A DNA stretch of 64,000 bases. It comes from AC-49 sp963766605. Lineage in GTDB: Bacteria > Actinomycetota > Thermoleophilia > Solirubrobacterales > Solirubrobacteraceae. Position 1 is the stretch's first letter, and the number at the start of each line of letters is the position of its first letter. The notes beneath the pieces were generated by a model. The model did not search any database. It saw nothing but the letters and a program-made list of their open reading frames with translations, and was not told where the DNA came from. The position numbers were made by a program, and so were the translations under genes. Where the stretch lies: assembly GCA_963766605.1 (NCBI GenBank), contig CAVYAT010000007.1, positions 806,001 to 870,000 of the forward strand. Reading direction: 5' to 3'. This document shows positions 54,274-61,001 of this stretch, one piece after another.

Positions 54274-56052
54274 TTAATCGACTGCGGCCTGCTCAGCCGC
54301 AGTCAACTGGTCGCGCACGAGCTCGATGCCCGCGGCCCAGAAGCCCGGATCGGCGAGGTCGAGGCCGGCGATCGCGGCCAGATCCTCGGGGCTGCGCGAT
54401 CCCCCGGCGCTCAGCAGCTCGAGGTACTGGGGAACGAACGCCTCGCCCTCCTGCAGGTAGCGCGCGTAGACCGACAACGCCAGCAGCTTCCCGTACGCGT
54501 AGGCGTAGACGTAGCCCGGCGTGTTGATGAAGTGGGGGATGTAGGACCACCAGCTGCGGTAGCCGTCGGTCATCCCGATCGAGTCGCCGAGCATCTCGCC
54601 CTGGGACTCGATCCACAGCTCGCCGAAGCGCTCGACCGACAGCTCGCCCTCCTCGCGCCGCGCCGTGTGGGCGAGGTCCTCGAAGTGATGCATCGCGGTC
54701 TGGCGAAAGACGGTGGCGACCGAGTCGTCCAGCGCGCCGGCCAGCAGCGACAGCCGCGACCCGGCGTCGGGTGCATCGTCCAGCAGGCGCTCGAACACGA
54801 GCAGTTCGCCGAACACCGACGCCGTCTCGCAGACGGTCAGCGGGGTGTGCTGCTCGAGTACGCCGCGCGGGATCGCCAGCGCTGCGTGCAGGCCGTGGCC
54901 AAGCTCGTGGGCGAGCGTCAGCACGTCGCGGCGCCGCGACGTGTAGTTGAGCATCACGTACGGGTGGACCGACGGCACGGTGTAGGAGCAGAACGCGCCG
55001 CCGCGTTTCCCCGGACGCGGCGGAGCGTCGATCCACCGCTCGTCGAAGAAGCGCCGCGCGGTGTCCCCGAGCACGGGGGAGAAGTCGCCGAACGAGGTCA
55101 GCACGATGTCGCGCGCGGTGTCGAACGCGATCTCCGCGTCGCCGCCCGGCAGCGCGGCCATGCGGTCGTAGTCGGCGAGCTTGTCGATGCCCAGCAGCGA
55201 GGCCTTGAGCCGGTACCAGCGCTGGGGGATGTCGTAGGCGTCGCGGACCGTCTGCACGAGCGCCGCGACCGACTCGTCGGACGCCTCGTTGGCGAGATTG
55301 CGGCTGGAGATCCACGTGGAGTAGTCGCGCAGGCGGTCGTCGGTCGCCTTGTCGGCCATCAGCGTGTTGGCGATGTAGGCACGCGTGCGCAGGCCCGGCT
55401 CCAGCGCGTCGGTGATGGCCAGCGCGTGGTTGCGCCGCAGCGCGCGGTCGGTCGATGACAGCCGGCTGAGCGCGACGTCGAGCGTGATCGCGTCCTCGCC
55501 CGGAGGGGTGACGGTGGTGGCCGACAACAGCTCGCCGAACAGGCGAGCCCAGGCGCTGCGGCCGGTGACCGCCTTCTCGGTCATCAACCGCTCCTCGGGC
55601 TCGGACAGGAGGTGCGGACGGTAGCGGCGAGCCGTGCGCAGGTAGTGACGGCTCGTGTCGAGGCCATCGGCAGCGAGCAGCTGCTCGGCCTGCACGTCGT
55701 CGAGCGCGGCCCACTCGAGCTCGAAAAACACGAGCTTGGTCTCGACCGCAGTCCCGCGCTCCTGCACGTGGGCGAGTAGCGCGCCGTTGGCCGGGTCCGA
55801 CTGGTCGACGGCGAAGCGCAGCGAGGCGAACGACCCGGCGCGCATCACGAGCTCGTAGATCGCGGCGAGCTCCGCCATCGCGGCGGCCAGGCCGGGGCCG
55901 TCGAGCTGCGCGACCTGGCCGGCGTGCTGTCGGGCGAACGCTGCGGCGCGCTCGTCGGCCTCGTCGATCAGTCGATCGCAACCCTGGGCGCCGTCGCCGT
56001 CGACCAGCGGATCGAGGTCCCATGCGATGTCGGTGAGGTCGGTGGCGGCCAT
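54274..56052 (-). CDS. pepF: M3-family oligoendopeptidase (PepF-like)
   Basis: Zinc oligopeptidase of 592 residues with HELGH in VLTLAHELGHGLHAALAIPR, the third ligand Glu in LTVCETASVFGELLVFERLL, and the C-terminal NTPGYVYAYAYGKLLALSVY segment typical of the M3B oligoendopeptidase F group. The N-terminal helical part (1-200) matches the family length. ATG 56052 is used; a GTG at 56061 would add three residues. It is a cytoplasmic peptide-recycling enzyme. Its promoter region, 56053-56111, is shared divergently with the first structured RNA. Confidence 0.92.
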   Translation of the reverse strand: MAATDLTDIAWDLDPLVDGDGAQGCDRLIDEADERAAAFARQHAGQVAQLDGPGLAAAMAELAAIYELVMRAGSFASLRFAVDQSDPANGALLAHVQERGTAVETKLVFFELEWAALDDVQAEQLLAADGLDTSRHYLRTARRYRPHLLSEPEERLMTEKAVTGRSAWARLFGELLSATTVTPPGEDAITLDVALSRLSSTDRALRRNHALAITDALEPGLRTRAYIANTLMADKATDDRLRDYSTWISSRNLANEASDESVAALVQTVRDAYDIPQRWYRLKASLLGIDKLADYDRMAALPGGDAEIAFDTARDIVLTSFGDFSPVLGDTARRFFDERWIDAPPRPGKRGGAFCSYTVPSVHPYVMLNYTSRRRDVLTLAHELGHGLHAALAIPRGVLEQHTPLTVCETASVFGELLVFERLLDDAPDAGSRLSLLAGALDDSVATVFRQTAMHHFEDLAHTARREEGELSVERFGELWIESQGEMLGDSIGMTDGYRSWWSYIPHFINTPGYVYAYAYGKLLALSVYARYLQEGEAFVPQYLELLSAGGSRSPEDLAAIAGLDLADPGFWAAGIELVRDQLTAAEQAAVD

Positions 56053-56111
56053 TTCCGACACCCTAGCCGACGCATTTCCCCGGAGGATGCGGGCTCGTTC
56101 GCGTGAGCCTC

Positions 56112-56140
56112 TTGACGTCCGTCAGCCGTCGGCCTAAGTT
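56112..56140 (+). promoter_or_regulatory. Promoter of structured RNA copy 1
   Basis: TTGACG (56112-56117), a 17-bp spacer and TAAGTT (56135-56140), with the RNA helix starting 8 nt later. The -10, the spacer length and the distance to the RNA are the same at copy 2. Confidence 0.75.
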
Positions 56141-56146
56141 GGTCAC

Positions 56147-56275
56147 AGACGCGGTTTTGGAGCCGTGAAGAGCGAGGCCATCGGGATGTGAGGCCACGCC
56201 ACCAAGACGCCGTGGCGCTTTCGGGCGACGCGGATGAGGTTTCCCAGAACGGCTCCGGACCGCGTCGCTTTCGTT
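56147..56275 (+). ncRNA. Unassigned structured small RNA, copy 1
   Basis: About 129 nt. The ends pair as GACGCGGT (56148-56155) with ACCGCGTC (56259-56266). Inside, GGAGCCGT (56159-56166) pairs with ACGGCTCC (56249-56256). The interior is nearly identical to copy 2 at GAAGAGCGAGGCCA, CGGGATGTGAGGCCACGCCA and GCTTTCGGGC. After the closing helix comes GCTTTCGTT, a U-rich tail consistent with termination. It has its own promoter and no conserved reading frame. It is convergent with the MFS gene and divergent from pepF. I do not recognise an Rfam family; the size and closed-end shape recall regulatory RNAs such as 6S RNA, but no specific motif supports that. The rest of the 308-bp gap 56053-56360 holds nothing else beyond the MFS terminator hairpin. 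Confidence 0.75.
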
Positions 56276-56341
56276 AACCGGCGCCCCGCGCCGCCGCGAA
56301 CGTCCCGGGCCACCCTTCCCAGCACGTACTCCGGGACGTAC

Positions 56342-56361
56342 ACCCCGCTCGCCTCCGGGGT
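56342..56361 (-). terminator. Hairpin at the MFS stop codon
   Basis: ACCCCG and CGGGGT pair around an 8-nt loop, directly abutting the TAA of the minus-strand MFS gene. There is no U-tract. It is the probable transcript end. Confidence 0.5.
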
Positions 56362-57521
56362 TAGGCCTCGACGACGACCGGCGCCGGGATGCCCGGCGGC
56401 TCGTCGGTCCAACGGGCGCGCACGACTGCCGGGGCGATCGCCGCGGCGAGCACGCCGGCCGCCGCGAACGCGACCCAGCCGCGCGCGTCGTAGATCGGCA
56501 CCCAGATCACGGGCGCGAGCGCCGCGCCGGCGAACTTGAACGCGCCGATCACCGACACGGCGCCGGCTCGGTTCTCCGGCGTGCTGCGGACAGCCATCGT
56601 GTTCAGCCCCGCCCACAGGACGGCCGATCCCATCCCGGCGGCGAACCACAGGGCCGCGACGAGCCCGACGCCGCCCACGACGCCGAGCCACGGCAGCACG
56701 CATGCGCATGCCAGCGCCCCGACGACGGCGACGCGGCCGCTGTCGGTCCGGTCGACCACGTTGCCCGCGGCACGGCCCACGAGCACGCCGCCGAGCCCGA
56801 ACAGCGCGAGCAGAACACCACGCGCCGTCGTGCCGATGCCGAACACGTCGGTCGCACGCAGCGACACCGGCAGCGCCAGGCCGGTGATCGCCAGGAACGC
56901 CAGCGCCGCGGCGAGGGCCAGCCACCCGACGCGGCGGTTGAACGCCGTGCGCAGGCGCGGCGGCCGGGTCGTGCGTCGCTGCGGGATCGGCAGCGGGACG
57001 ACTGCCAGCCCCAGCGCCACGAGCCCCGGCACGAGGAACGCCAGCCGTGGGTCGATCGCCCCGAGCAACCCGCCGCACAGCGGCGCCGAGACCATCCCGG
57101 CGGTCTGGACCGACGCGAACGTGCCCATCGTGCGGCCGAGCGTCTCGTCGTCGGCCGACTCGGCGAGCACCGCCAGGATCAGAGGCGACGTGAACGCATT
57201 GGCAGCGCCCTGGGCCGCGCGCGCGAGCAGGAACGGGACGATGGTGGAGACCGCAGCAACGGCGACCGACGCGAGGGCGTAGACGACGAATGCCGTCCGC
57301 ACCGTCCCGACGATCCCGAGGCGCTCGCCGATCGTCCCCGAGACGACCTGCAGGACCGCGAAGGGCACGAGGTAGGCCGGGATCGCCAGCGCGACCACCG
57401 TCGTCGAGACGTGCAGCTGATCGCTGAGGTTGGGGACGAGAACCGTGACCACGCCGCCCCCGAGCGGGCCCAGGAAGCCGCCGAGATAGAGCCCCGCGCG
57501 GCCGATCACGTCGCGTCGCAT
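56361..57521 (-). CDS. MFS transporter
   Basis: Twelve-helix transporter of 386 residues. The start reads MRRDVIGRAGLYLGGFLGPL. Motifs are VVSGTIGERLGIVGTVR (motif A-like after helix 2), RAAQGAANAFTSPLILAVLA in helix 4 and NVVDRTDSGRVAVVGALACA after helix 8. It belongs to the drug/sugar-efflux (DHA1-like) group by length and layout; the substrate is unknown. It is bracketed by two copies of the structured RNA in the same orientation, which lie downstream and upstream of it. No regulator is directly paired unless the ArsR gene on the other side serves. Confidence 0.85.
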   Translation of the reverse strand: MRRDVIGRAGLYLGGFLGPLGGGVVTVLVPNLSDQLHVSTTVVALAIPAYLVPFAVLQVVSGTIGERLGIVGTVRTAFVVYALASVAVAAVSTIVPFLLARAAQGAANAFTSPLILAVLAESADDETLGRTMGTFASVQTAGMVSAPLCGGLLGAIDPRLAFLVPGLVALGLAVVPLPIPQRRTTRPPRLRTAFNRRVGWLALAAALAFLAITGLALPVSLRATDVFGIGTTARGVLLALFGLGGVLVGRAAGNVVDRTDSGRVAVVGALACACVLPWLGVVGGVGLVAALWFAAGMGSAVLWAGLNTMAVRSTPENRAGAVSVIGAFKFAGAALAPVIWVPIYDARGWVAFAAAGVLAAAIAPAVVRARWTDEPPGIPAPVVVEA

Positions 57522-57574
57522 CCGCCCATCCTCGCGAAATCCTCGGAGAATGCGGGGTCGTCGCGGCCGCCCAC

Positions 57575-57603
57575 TTGCATCGCCGCGCGCGCCGATCTAA
57601 GTT
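57575..57603 (+). promoter_or_regulatory. Promoter of structured RNA copy 2
   Basis: TTGCAT (57575-57580), a 17-bp spacer and TAAGTT (57598-57603). The RNA helix starts 8 nt after the -10, as at copy 1. Confidence 0.75.
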
Positions 57604-57609
57604 CACATC

Positions 57610-57738
57610 AGACGCGGTTTGGAGTCACGAAGAGCGAGGCCACCGGGATGTGAGGCCACGCCACCGAGACTCCGGGGGGCTTTCGGGCTCACCGGATGAG
57701 GGTTTCCCAAAGTGGCTTCGGACCGCGTCGCTTTGTTT
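57610..57738 (+). ncRNA. Unassigned structured small RNA, copy 2
   Basis: About 129 nt and roughly 80-85% identical to copy 1 by eye. The outer helix GACGCGGT (57611-57618) with ACCGCGTC (57722-57729) is unchanged. The second helix has become GGAGTCAC (57621-57628) with GTGGCTTC (57712-57719). Two base pairs differ from copy 1 by double compensatory changes (G-C to A-T and T-A to C-G) and two by single changes to G-T wobbles, so pairing is kept throughout. The tail is GCTTTGTTT. It lies in the 255-bp gap between the MFS start and the ArsR gene, whose own promoter begins just after the tail. The short ATG-TGA inside GGGATGTGAGG is conserved in both copies. Confidence 0.78.
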
Positions 57739-57741
57739 AAC

Positions 57742-57777
57742 TTGACGGGACATCCGTTCGTGCTAACTTACGGTTAG
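57742..57777 (+). promoter_or_regulatory. ArsR-operon promoter and operator
   Basis: TTGACG (57742-57747), a 16-bp spacer and TAACTT (57764-57769). Overlapping the -10 is a perfect inverted repeat CTAAC, TTACG, GTTAG (57763-57777) that reaches into the GTG start codon. Binding of the encoded regulator here would block its own promoter. Confidence 0.75.
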
Positions 57778-58097
57778 TGAAGACGAACGCATCGGCGATG
57801 ATGTCCGCGCTCGGAGACGGGACCCGACAGGCGATCTTCGACCGCCTCTCCCGTGGGCCGCAGCCCGTCGGCGTGCTGGCGGAGGGGCTGCCGGTCAGCC
57901 GACCCGCCGTCTCGCAGCACCTGAAGGTGCTCAAGGACGTCGGGCTCGTCACCGACGAGCGCGACGGCACACGACGCGTCTACCGCGTCGACCCGGCCGG
58001 GCTCGCCGTCCTGCGCACCTACCTGGACCAGTTCTGGGAGCGATCGCTGGAGGCGTTCGAGTCCGAGGTGAAAGCGAGCGAGGAGCCGAAGCGATGA
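57777..58097 (+). CDS. ArsR-family transcriptional regulator
   Basis: A 106-residue winged-helix regulator: MMSALGDGTRQAIFDRLSRG, then VGVLAEGLPVSRPAVSQHLK (recognition helix), then LVTDERDGTRRVYRVDPAGL. The Cys metal-sensing motif of ArsR/SmtB is absent, as in the subgroup that precedes SRPBCC genes. GTG lies 7 nt after the -10, so the message is leaderless. Its stop overlaps the ATG of the SRPBCC gene. This ArsR-AHSA1-YCII order is a common cassette whose signal is unknown. Confidence 0.9.
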   Translation: MKTNASAMMSALGDGTRQAIFDRLSRGPQPVGVLAEGLPVSRPAVSQHLKVLKDVGLVTDERDGTRRVYRVDPAGLAVLRTYLDQFWERSLEAFESEVKASEEPKR

Positions 58098-58561
58098 TCC
58101 AGGCGATCGAGGCGATCCGGCGCGAGGTCGTGGTCCCAGCGTCCAAGCAGCGGGCGTTCGACGTGTTCACGGCCGGCATGACGAGCTGGTGGGCGCCCGA
58201 ACACCACATCGGCAGCGCGCCGATCGAGGAGATCGTCATCGAGCCGCGCGAGGGCGGGCGCTGGTACACCCGCCACGAGGACGGCAGCGAGACCTCGACT
58301 GGATTCGTGCGCGTATGGGAGCCACCCGACCGGCTCGTGGTCACGTGGCAGATCTCGGCCGACTGGAAGTACGACCCGTCGCTCGTGACGACCGTCGAGC
58401 TGCGATTCGTCGCCGAGGGCGAGGACCGCACCCGCGTCGAGCTCGAGCATCGCGACCTCGAGAACTTCGGCCCCGACGCGGAGAAGATGCGGGCGACGTT
58501 CAACGAGCCCGGCGCGTGGCAGACGACGCTGACCCGGTATGCCGCGGCGCTCGGGGAATGA
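58094..58561 (+). CDS. SRPBCC/AHSA1-domain protein
   Basis: A 155-residue START-like (AHSA1/SRPBCC) protein with a hydrophobic ligand cavity. Typical segments are VVVPASKQRAFDVFTAGMTS, WWAPEHHIGSAPIEEIVIEP, REGGRWYTRHEDGSE and VRVWEPPDRLVVTWQISADW. It is translated from an ATG overlapping the ArsR stop, and its own stop overlaps the next gene's start. In such cassettes the protein may sense or bind the ligand that relieves ArsR repression. The actual ligand is unknown. Confidence 0.9.
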   Translation: MIQAIEAIRREVVVPASKQRAFDVFTAGMTSWWAPEHHIGSAPIEEIVIEPREGGRWYTRHEDGSETSTGFVRVWEPPDRLVVTWQISADWKYDPSLVTTVELRFVAEGEDRTRVELEHRDLENFGPDAEKMRATFNEPGAWQTTLTRYAAALGE

Positions 58562-58830
58562 AGTACGTCGTCCTCTACACGTCGGCGCCCGACGTGGCGA
58601 CCAACGCGCCGCCGCACCTCCCGGCTCACCGCGCGCGCGTCGACGAGTTCCACGCGCGCGGCGAGCTGCTGCTCGTCGGCACGTTCGCCGACCCGCAGGC
58701 CGAGGGCTCGATGTCGGTCTTCCGCACCCGCGAAGCGGCCCAGGAGTTCGTCGACGGCGACCCGTTCGTGCGCAACGGCATCGTCGCGAGCTACGAGATC
58801 CGCGAGTGGAACGAGGTGCTGATGGCGTGA
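58558..58830 (+). CDS. YCII-related domain protein
   Basis: A 90-residue YCII-like (dimeric alpha/beta barrel) protein: MKYVVLYTSAPDVATNAPPH, then HARGELLLVGTFADPQAEGS, then FVDGDPFVRNGIVASYEIRE. The conserved His and Asp positions of the YCII fold are present (HLPAHRARVDEF, GDPFV). Members are often third in ArsR-SRPBCC operons, and some bind small phenolic or chloro-aromatic compounds. It ends 52 nt before tmRNA, and no terminator is obvious between them. Confidence 0.87.
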   Translation: MKYVVLYTSAPDVATNAPPHLPAHRARVDEFHARGELLLVGTFADPQAEGSMSVFRTREAAQEFVDGDPFVRNGIVASYEIREWNEVLMA

Positions 58831-58882
58831 GTGGTCTGCCCGGGTCGTGAGCGGCCGCTACGCTGTAGAGCAGAAGTGCCCA

Positions 58883-59244
58883 GGGGACGACAGGCTTCGA
58901 CATGGCCGGTTCGCTGGGATGGTTGCGAGTCGAGGTTTCCGGTGGCCTCGTAAAACCCCGGAAAAACCATACGTGCGGACTCTCACGAGTACGCCCTCGC
59001 TGCTTAGTTCAAGCTAAGTGAGTGAGGTCTCGGGCCCCGCTTGTCTGCGGCGGGGATCACCGGGATCAGAAAGCAGGCTCACCCGGTGAGGTCCGTCCTC
59101 GCCGATCCGGGGACATCTCAGAAGACTGGTCCTTGGCAACCCCGCCGGCGAGGCGAGTCCGGGACGAGATCAGAGCGCCGGCTACGCTCGTAGACGTCAT
59201 CCCTTGCGCGGTTGTGGACGTGGGTTCGATTCCCACCGTCTCCA
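58883..59244 (+). ncRNA. ssrA: Transfer-messenger RNA (tmRNA)
   Basis: One-piece tmRNA of about 362 nt. The tRNA-like ends pair as GGGGACG with CGTCTCC, followed by discriminator A; the 3' CCA is not encoded. The T arm is GTGGG TTCGATT CCCAC. The resume codon GCG is at 58975-58977, and the tag reads ADSHEYALAA with stop TAG at 59005-59007, ending in the ALAA degron. The upstream G-U-rich helix and pseudoknot regions look standard. It is tail-to-tail with the LuxR gene, 14 nt apart, and co-acts with SmpB at 52491. Confidence 0.96.
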
Positions 59245-59258
59245 TTTCATCTCGCCCG

Positions 59259-60404
59259 CTATTCGCGGTCGAAGTGCCCGCGCGACGTCAGCGGTGTCTG
59301 GCGCACGACTTCGGGGAGGTACTCGTCGAGGAAGACGCGGGCGACGAGCTCCTGTCGAGAGGCGACGCCGAGCTTGCCGTAGAGGTTCTTGACGTGGTCC
59401 TCGACGGTGTGCGGGGAGACGACGAGCGCCTCGGCCATCTCGGCCCGTGAGAGGCCACGGGCCAGGAGGGTCGCGACCTCGCGTTCGCGGGCGGTTGCGC
59501 CGAACGCCTCGAGGCGGACCGTTGCCGATCGCGCGCCCGTCGCCGGCTCGAGGACGACGGCGACCCGGCCGTCGTGCGGAGGCCCGGGCAGCGAGGCGTG
59601 GAGCGTCACCCAACCGTCGCGGCCGGGCACGGTGACGACGTTGCCACCGCTCTGCCCGCCGTCCGGCGCGGAACGGACGAACGACGCGAGCGCGCGCACG
59701 GGCGTGGCGATCGTCTCGTCGGTGTAGCCAGACTCCCCGGGATGCAGCGACGCGAGCAGCTCGCGCGCCGGAGGGGTGATCAGCTCGACCTCGTCGTCGG
59801 GGCCGAGCACGACCATCCCCGGCGCCTCGACGCCGGTGATACGGCGGGCAGCATCGAAGCGCAACGACGCGCGGATGCCGCGGGCGATCGCCGTGGTGAG
59901 GGCGGCGAGCGCGTCGGCGTCGCGCTGTTGGAACGCGCCGCTGCTCGCACGACGGGCGATGTGTACGGCGCCCCAGACCCGTCCGCGGATAACGAAGGCG
60001 CCACGCAGCTCGTGCGGGATATCGGCGGGTAGGAGCAGGTCGCGGTAGCGCGCGCTGCGCCGGGGATCGCCCCGTGTGACGTGGTCGAGGATGCCGACGG
60101 GCACCCGCCGGGCGGCGAGGTCGGCAAAGGTGTTGACGTCGTCGACCATGTACTCGCTGCGGACGATCAACTCCCCGGCGGCCGGGGTCTCGTCGAGCGT
60201 GAACACCCCGCGCTCGATGAGCTCTTTGGGCGCGTCGGTGGTCAGCAACCGCGTGCTGGGGTCCAGCGTGTGCCAGCAGCTGGCGTCGTTGTCGATGACC
60301 TTGCGCAGTCGCTGGGACAGCTCGGCGAAGTACTCCTCCCGGGGCAGTCCGCGCGACCCGAGCCGATCGATCTCCTCGGTCAGTCGCTCGACCGTCCATG
60401 GCAT
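59259..60404 (-). CDS. LuxR-family transcriptional regulator with sensor domain
   Basis: A 381-residue regulator. An N-terminal GAF-like domain (about 20-180) contains CWHTLDPSTRLLTTDAPKEL and HELRGAFVIRGRVWGAVHIA. A PAS-like part follows (GMVVLGPDDEVELITPPARE), and the C-terminal LuxR helix-turn-helix is REREVATLLARGLSRAEMAE, then ALVVSPHTVEDHVKNLYGKL. ATG 60404 is chosen; the frame continues upstream through the cupin region but is antisense shadow there. It is divergent from the cupin gene with palindromes between, so it probably regulates that operon. The signal is unknown. Confidence 0.9.
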   Translation of the reverse strand: MPWTVERLTEEIDRLGSRGLPREEYFAELSQRLRKVIDNDASCWHTLDPSTRLLTTDAPKELIERGVFTLDETPAAGELIVRSEYMVDDVNTFADLAARRVPVGILDHVTRGDPRRSARYRDLLLPADIPHELRGAFVIRGRVWGAVHIARRASSGAFQQRDADALAALTTAIARGIRASLRFDAARRITGVEAPGMVVLGPDDEVELITPPARELLASLHPGESGYTDETIATPVRALASFVRSAPDGGQSGGNVVTVPGRDGWVTLHASLPGPPHDGRVAVVLEPATGARSATVRLEAFGATAREREVATLLARGLSRAEMAEALVVSPHTVEDHVKNLYGKLGVASRQELVARVFLDEYLPEVVRQTPLTSRGHFDRE

Positions 60405-60415
60405 GCGGGTGAGTG

Positions 60416-60487
60416 TTGCACGCTGTGCAAGAAAGATCCCCGCGCGCGGGGGGTGGTTCGCTCCGGTCATGCAGGTCAGGCTGCATG
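60416..60487. promoter_or_regulatory. Palindrome cluster between the LuxR and cupin genes
   Basis: Three elements: TTGCAC-GCT-GTGCAA (60416-60430), the 14-bp self-complementary CCCCGCGCGCGGGG (60438-60451) and CATGCAG-6 nt-CTGCATG (60468-60487), the last ending 1 nt before the cupin ATG. They are likely operator or attenuator sequences for the divergent pair. Confidence 0.55.
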
Positions 60488-60488
60488 C

Positions 60489-60992
60489 ATGACTTCCATC
60501 GACGCAGCAGACACCACCGTGATCGCTCTCGGCCCTGGTGAGGGAGAGCACTTCTGGTTCTTCGGCGGCCTGACGACGATCAAGGCCGATGGCGCGGGGA
60601 CCGGGGGCCGCATGATGCTGACCGAGCAGACCGCGCCGCGCGGCTCCGGCTCGCCGCTGCATGTGCACCACAACGAGGACGAGTGGTTCTACGTCCTCGA
60701 GGGCGAGCTGACCATCTGGGTCGCGGGCCGGACGGTCGTCGCTCCGGCGGGCTCGTTCGTGTTCGGCCCGCGCGACGTGCCACACACGTTCATCGTCAGC
60801 TCCGACGAAGCTCGCTTCCTGCTCGTCACCCAGGGCGCCGGGTTCGAGGGTTTCATCCGCGCGCTCGGGGCGCCCGCTCCGGTCGCGGAGATCCCGCCCG
60901 CACCGACCGCTCCGCCCGACATGGCGCCGGTGTTGCAGGCCGCCGAAGACCACGGCCTCGAGATCCTCGGCCCGCCCGGCATTCCGGCCTGA
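60489..60992 (+). CDS. Cupin-domain protein
   Basis: A 167-residue single-domain cupin. Motif 1 is SPLHVHHNEDEWFYVLEGEL (two His and Glu ligands) and motif 2 is GSFVFGPRDVPHTFIVSSDE (third His). A Pro/Ala-rich C-terminal part follows. Metal-binding cupins range from dioxygenases to isomerases, and small stand-alone ones often act on aromatic or quinone-like compounds. The ATG follows an inverted repeat. The gene lies just upstream of two NTF2/SnoaL-like proteins, and together they look like a small catabolic or protective operon under the divergent LuxR regulator. Confidence 0.85.
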   Translation: MTSIDAADTTVIALGPGEGEHFWFFGGLTTIKADGAGTGGRMMLTEQTAPRGSGSPLHVHHNEDEWFYVLEGELTIWVAGRTVVAPAGSFVFGPRDVPHTFIVSSDEARFLLVTQGAGFEGFIRALGAPAPVAEIPPAPTAPPDMAPVLQAAEDHGLEILGPPGIPA

Positions 60993-61001
60993 GGATCGGA
61001 T

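Noticed and set aside
56147..56275. Assignment of the structured RNA as 6S RNA
   Set aside because: The overall closed-end shape fits loosely, but I see no open-promoter-like central bubble that could be defended; left unassigned.
56234..56539. Small protein starting inside structured RNA copy 1 (MRFPRTAPDRVAFVNRR)
   Set aside because: Copy 2 has one more G in this stretch and reads a different, 14-residue peptide, so no coding frame is conserved between copies.
57610..57738. Structured RNA copy 2 as a riboswitch leader of the ArsR operon
   Set aside because: The ArsR gene has its own promoter after the RNA's U-rich tail, and copy 1 has no gene downstream in the same direction.
58855..58875. 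A specific tmRNA promoter (TACGCT or TAGAGC as -10)
   Set aside because: No convincing -35 lies at the right distance from either hexamer; not annotated.
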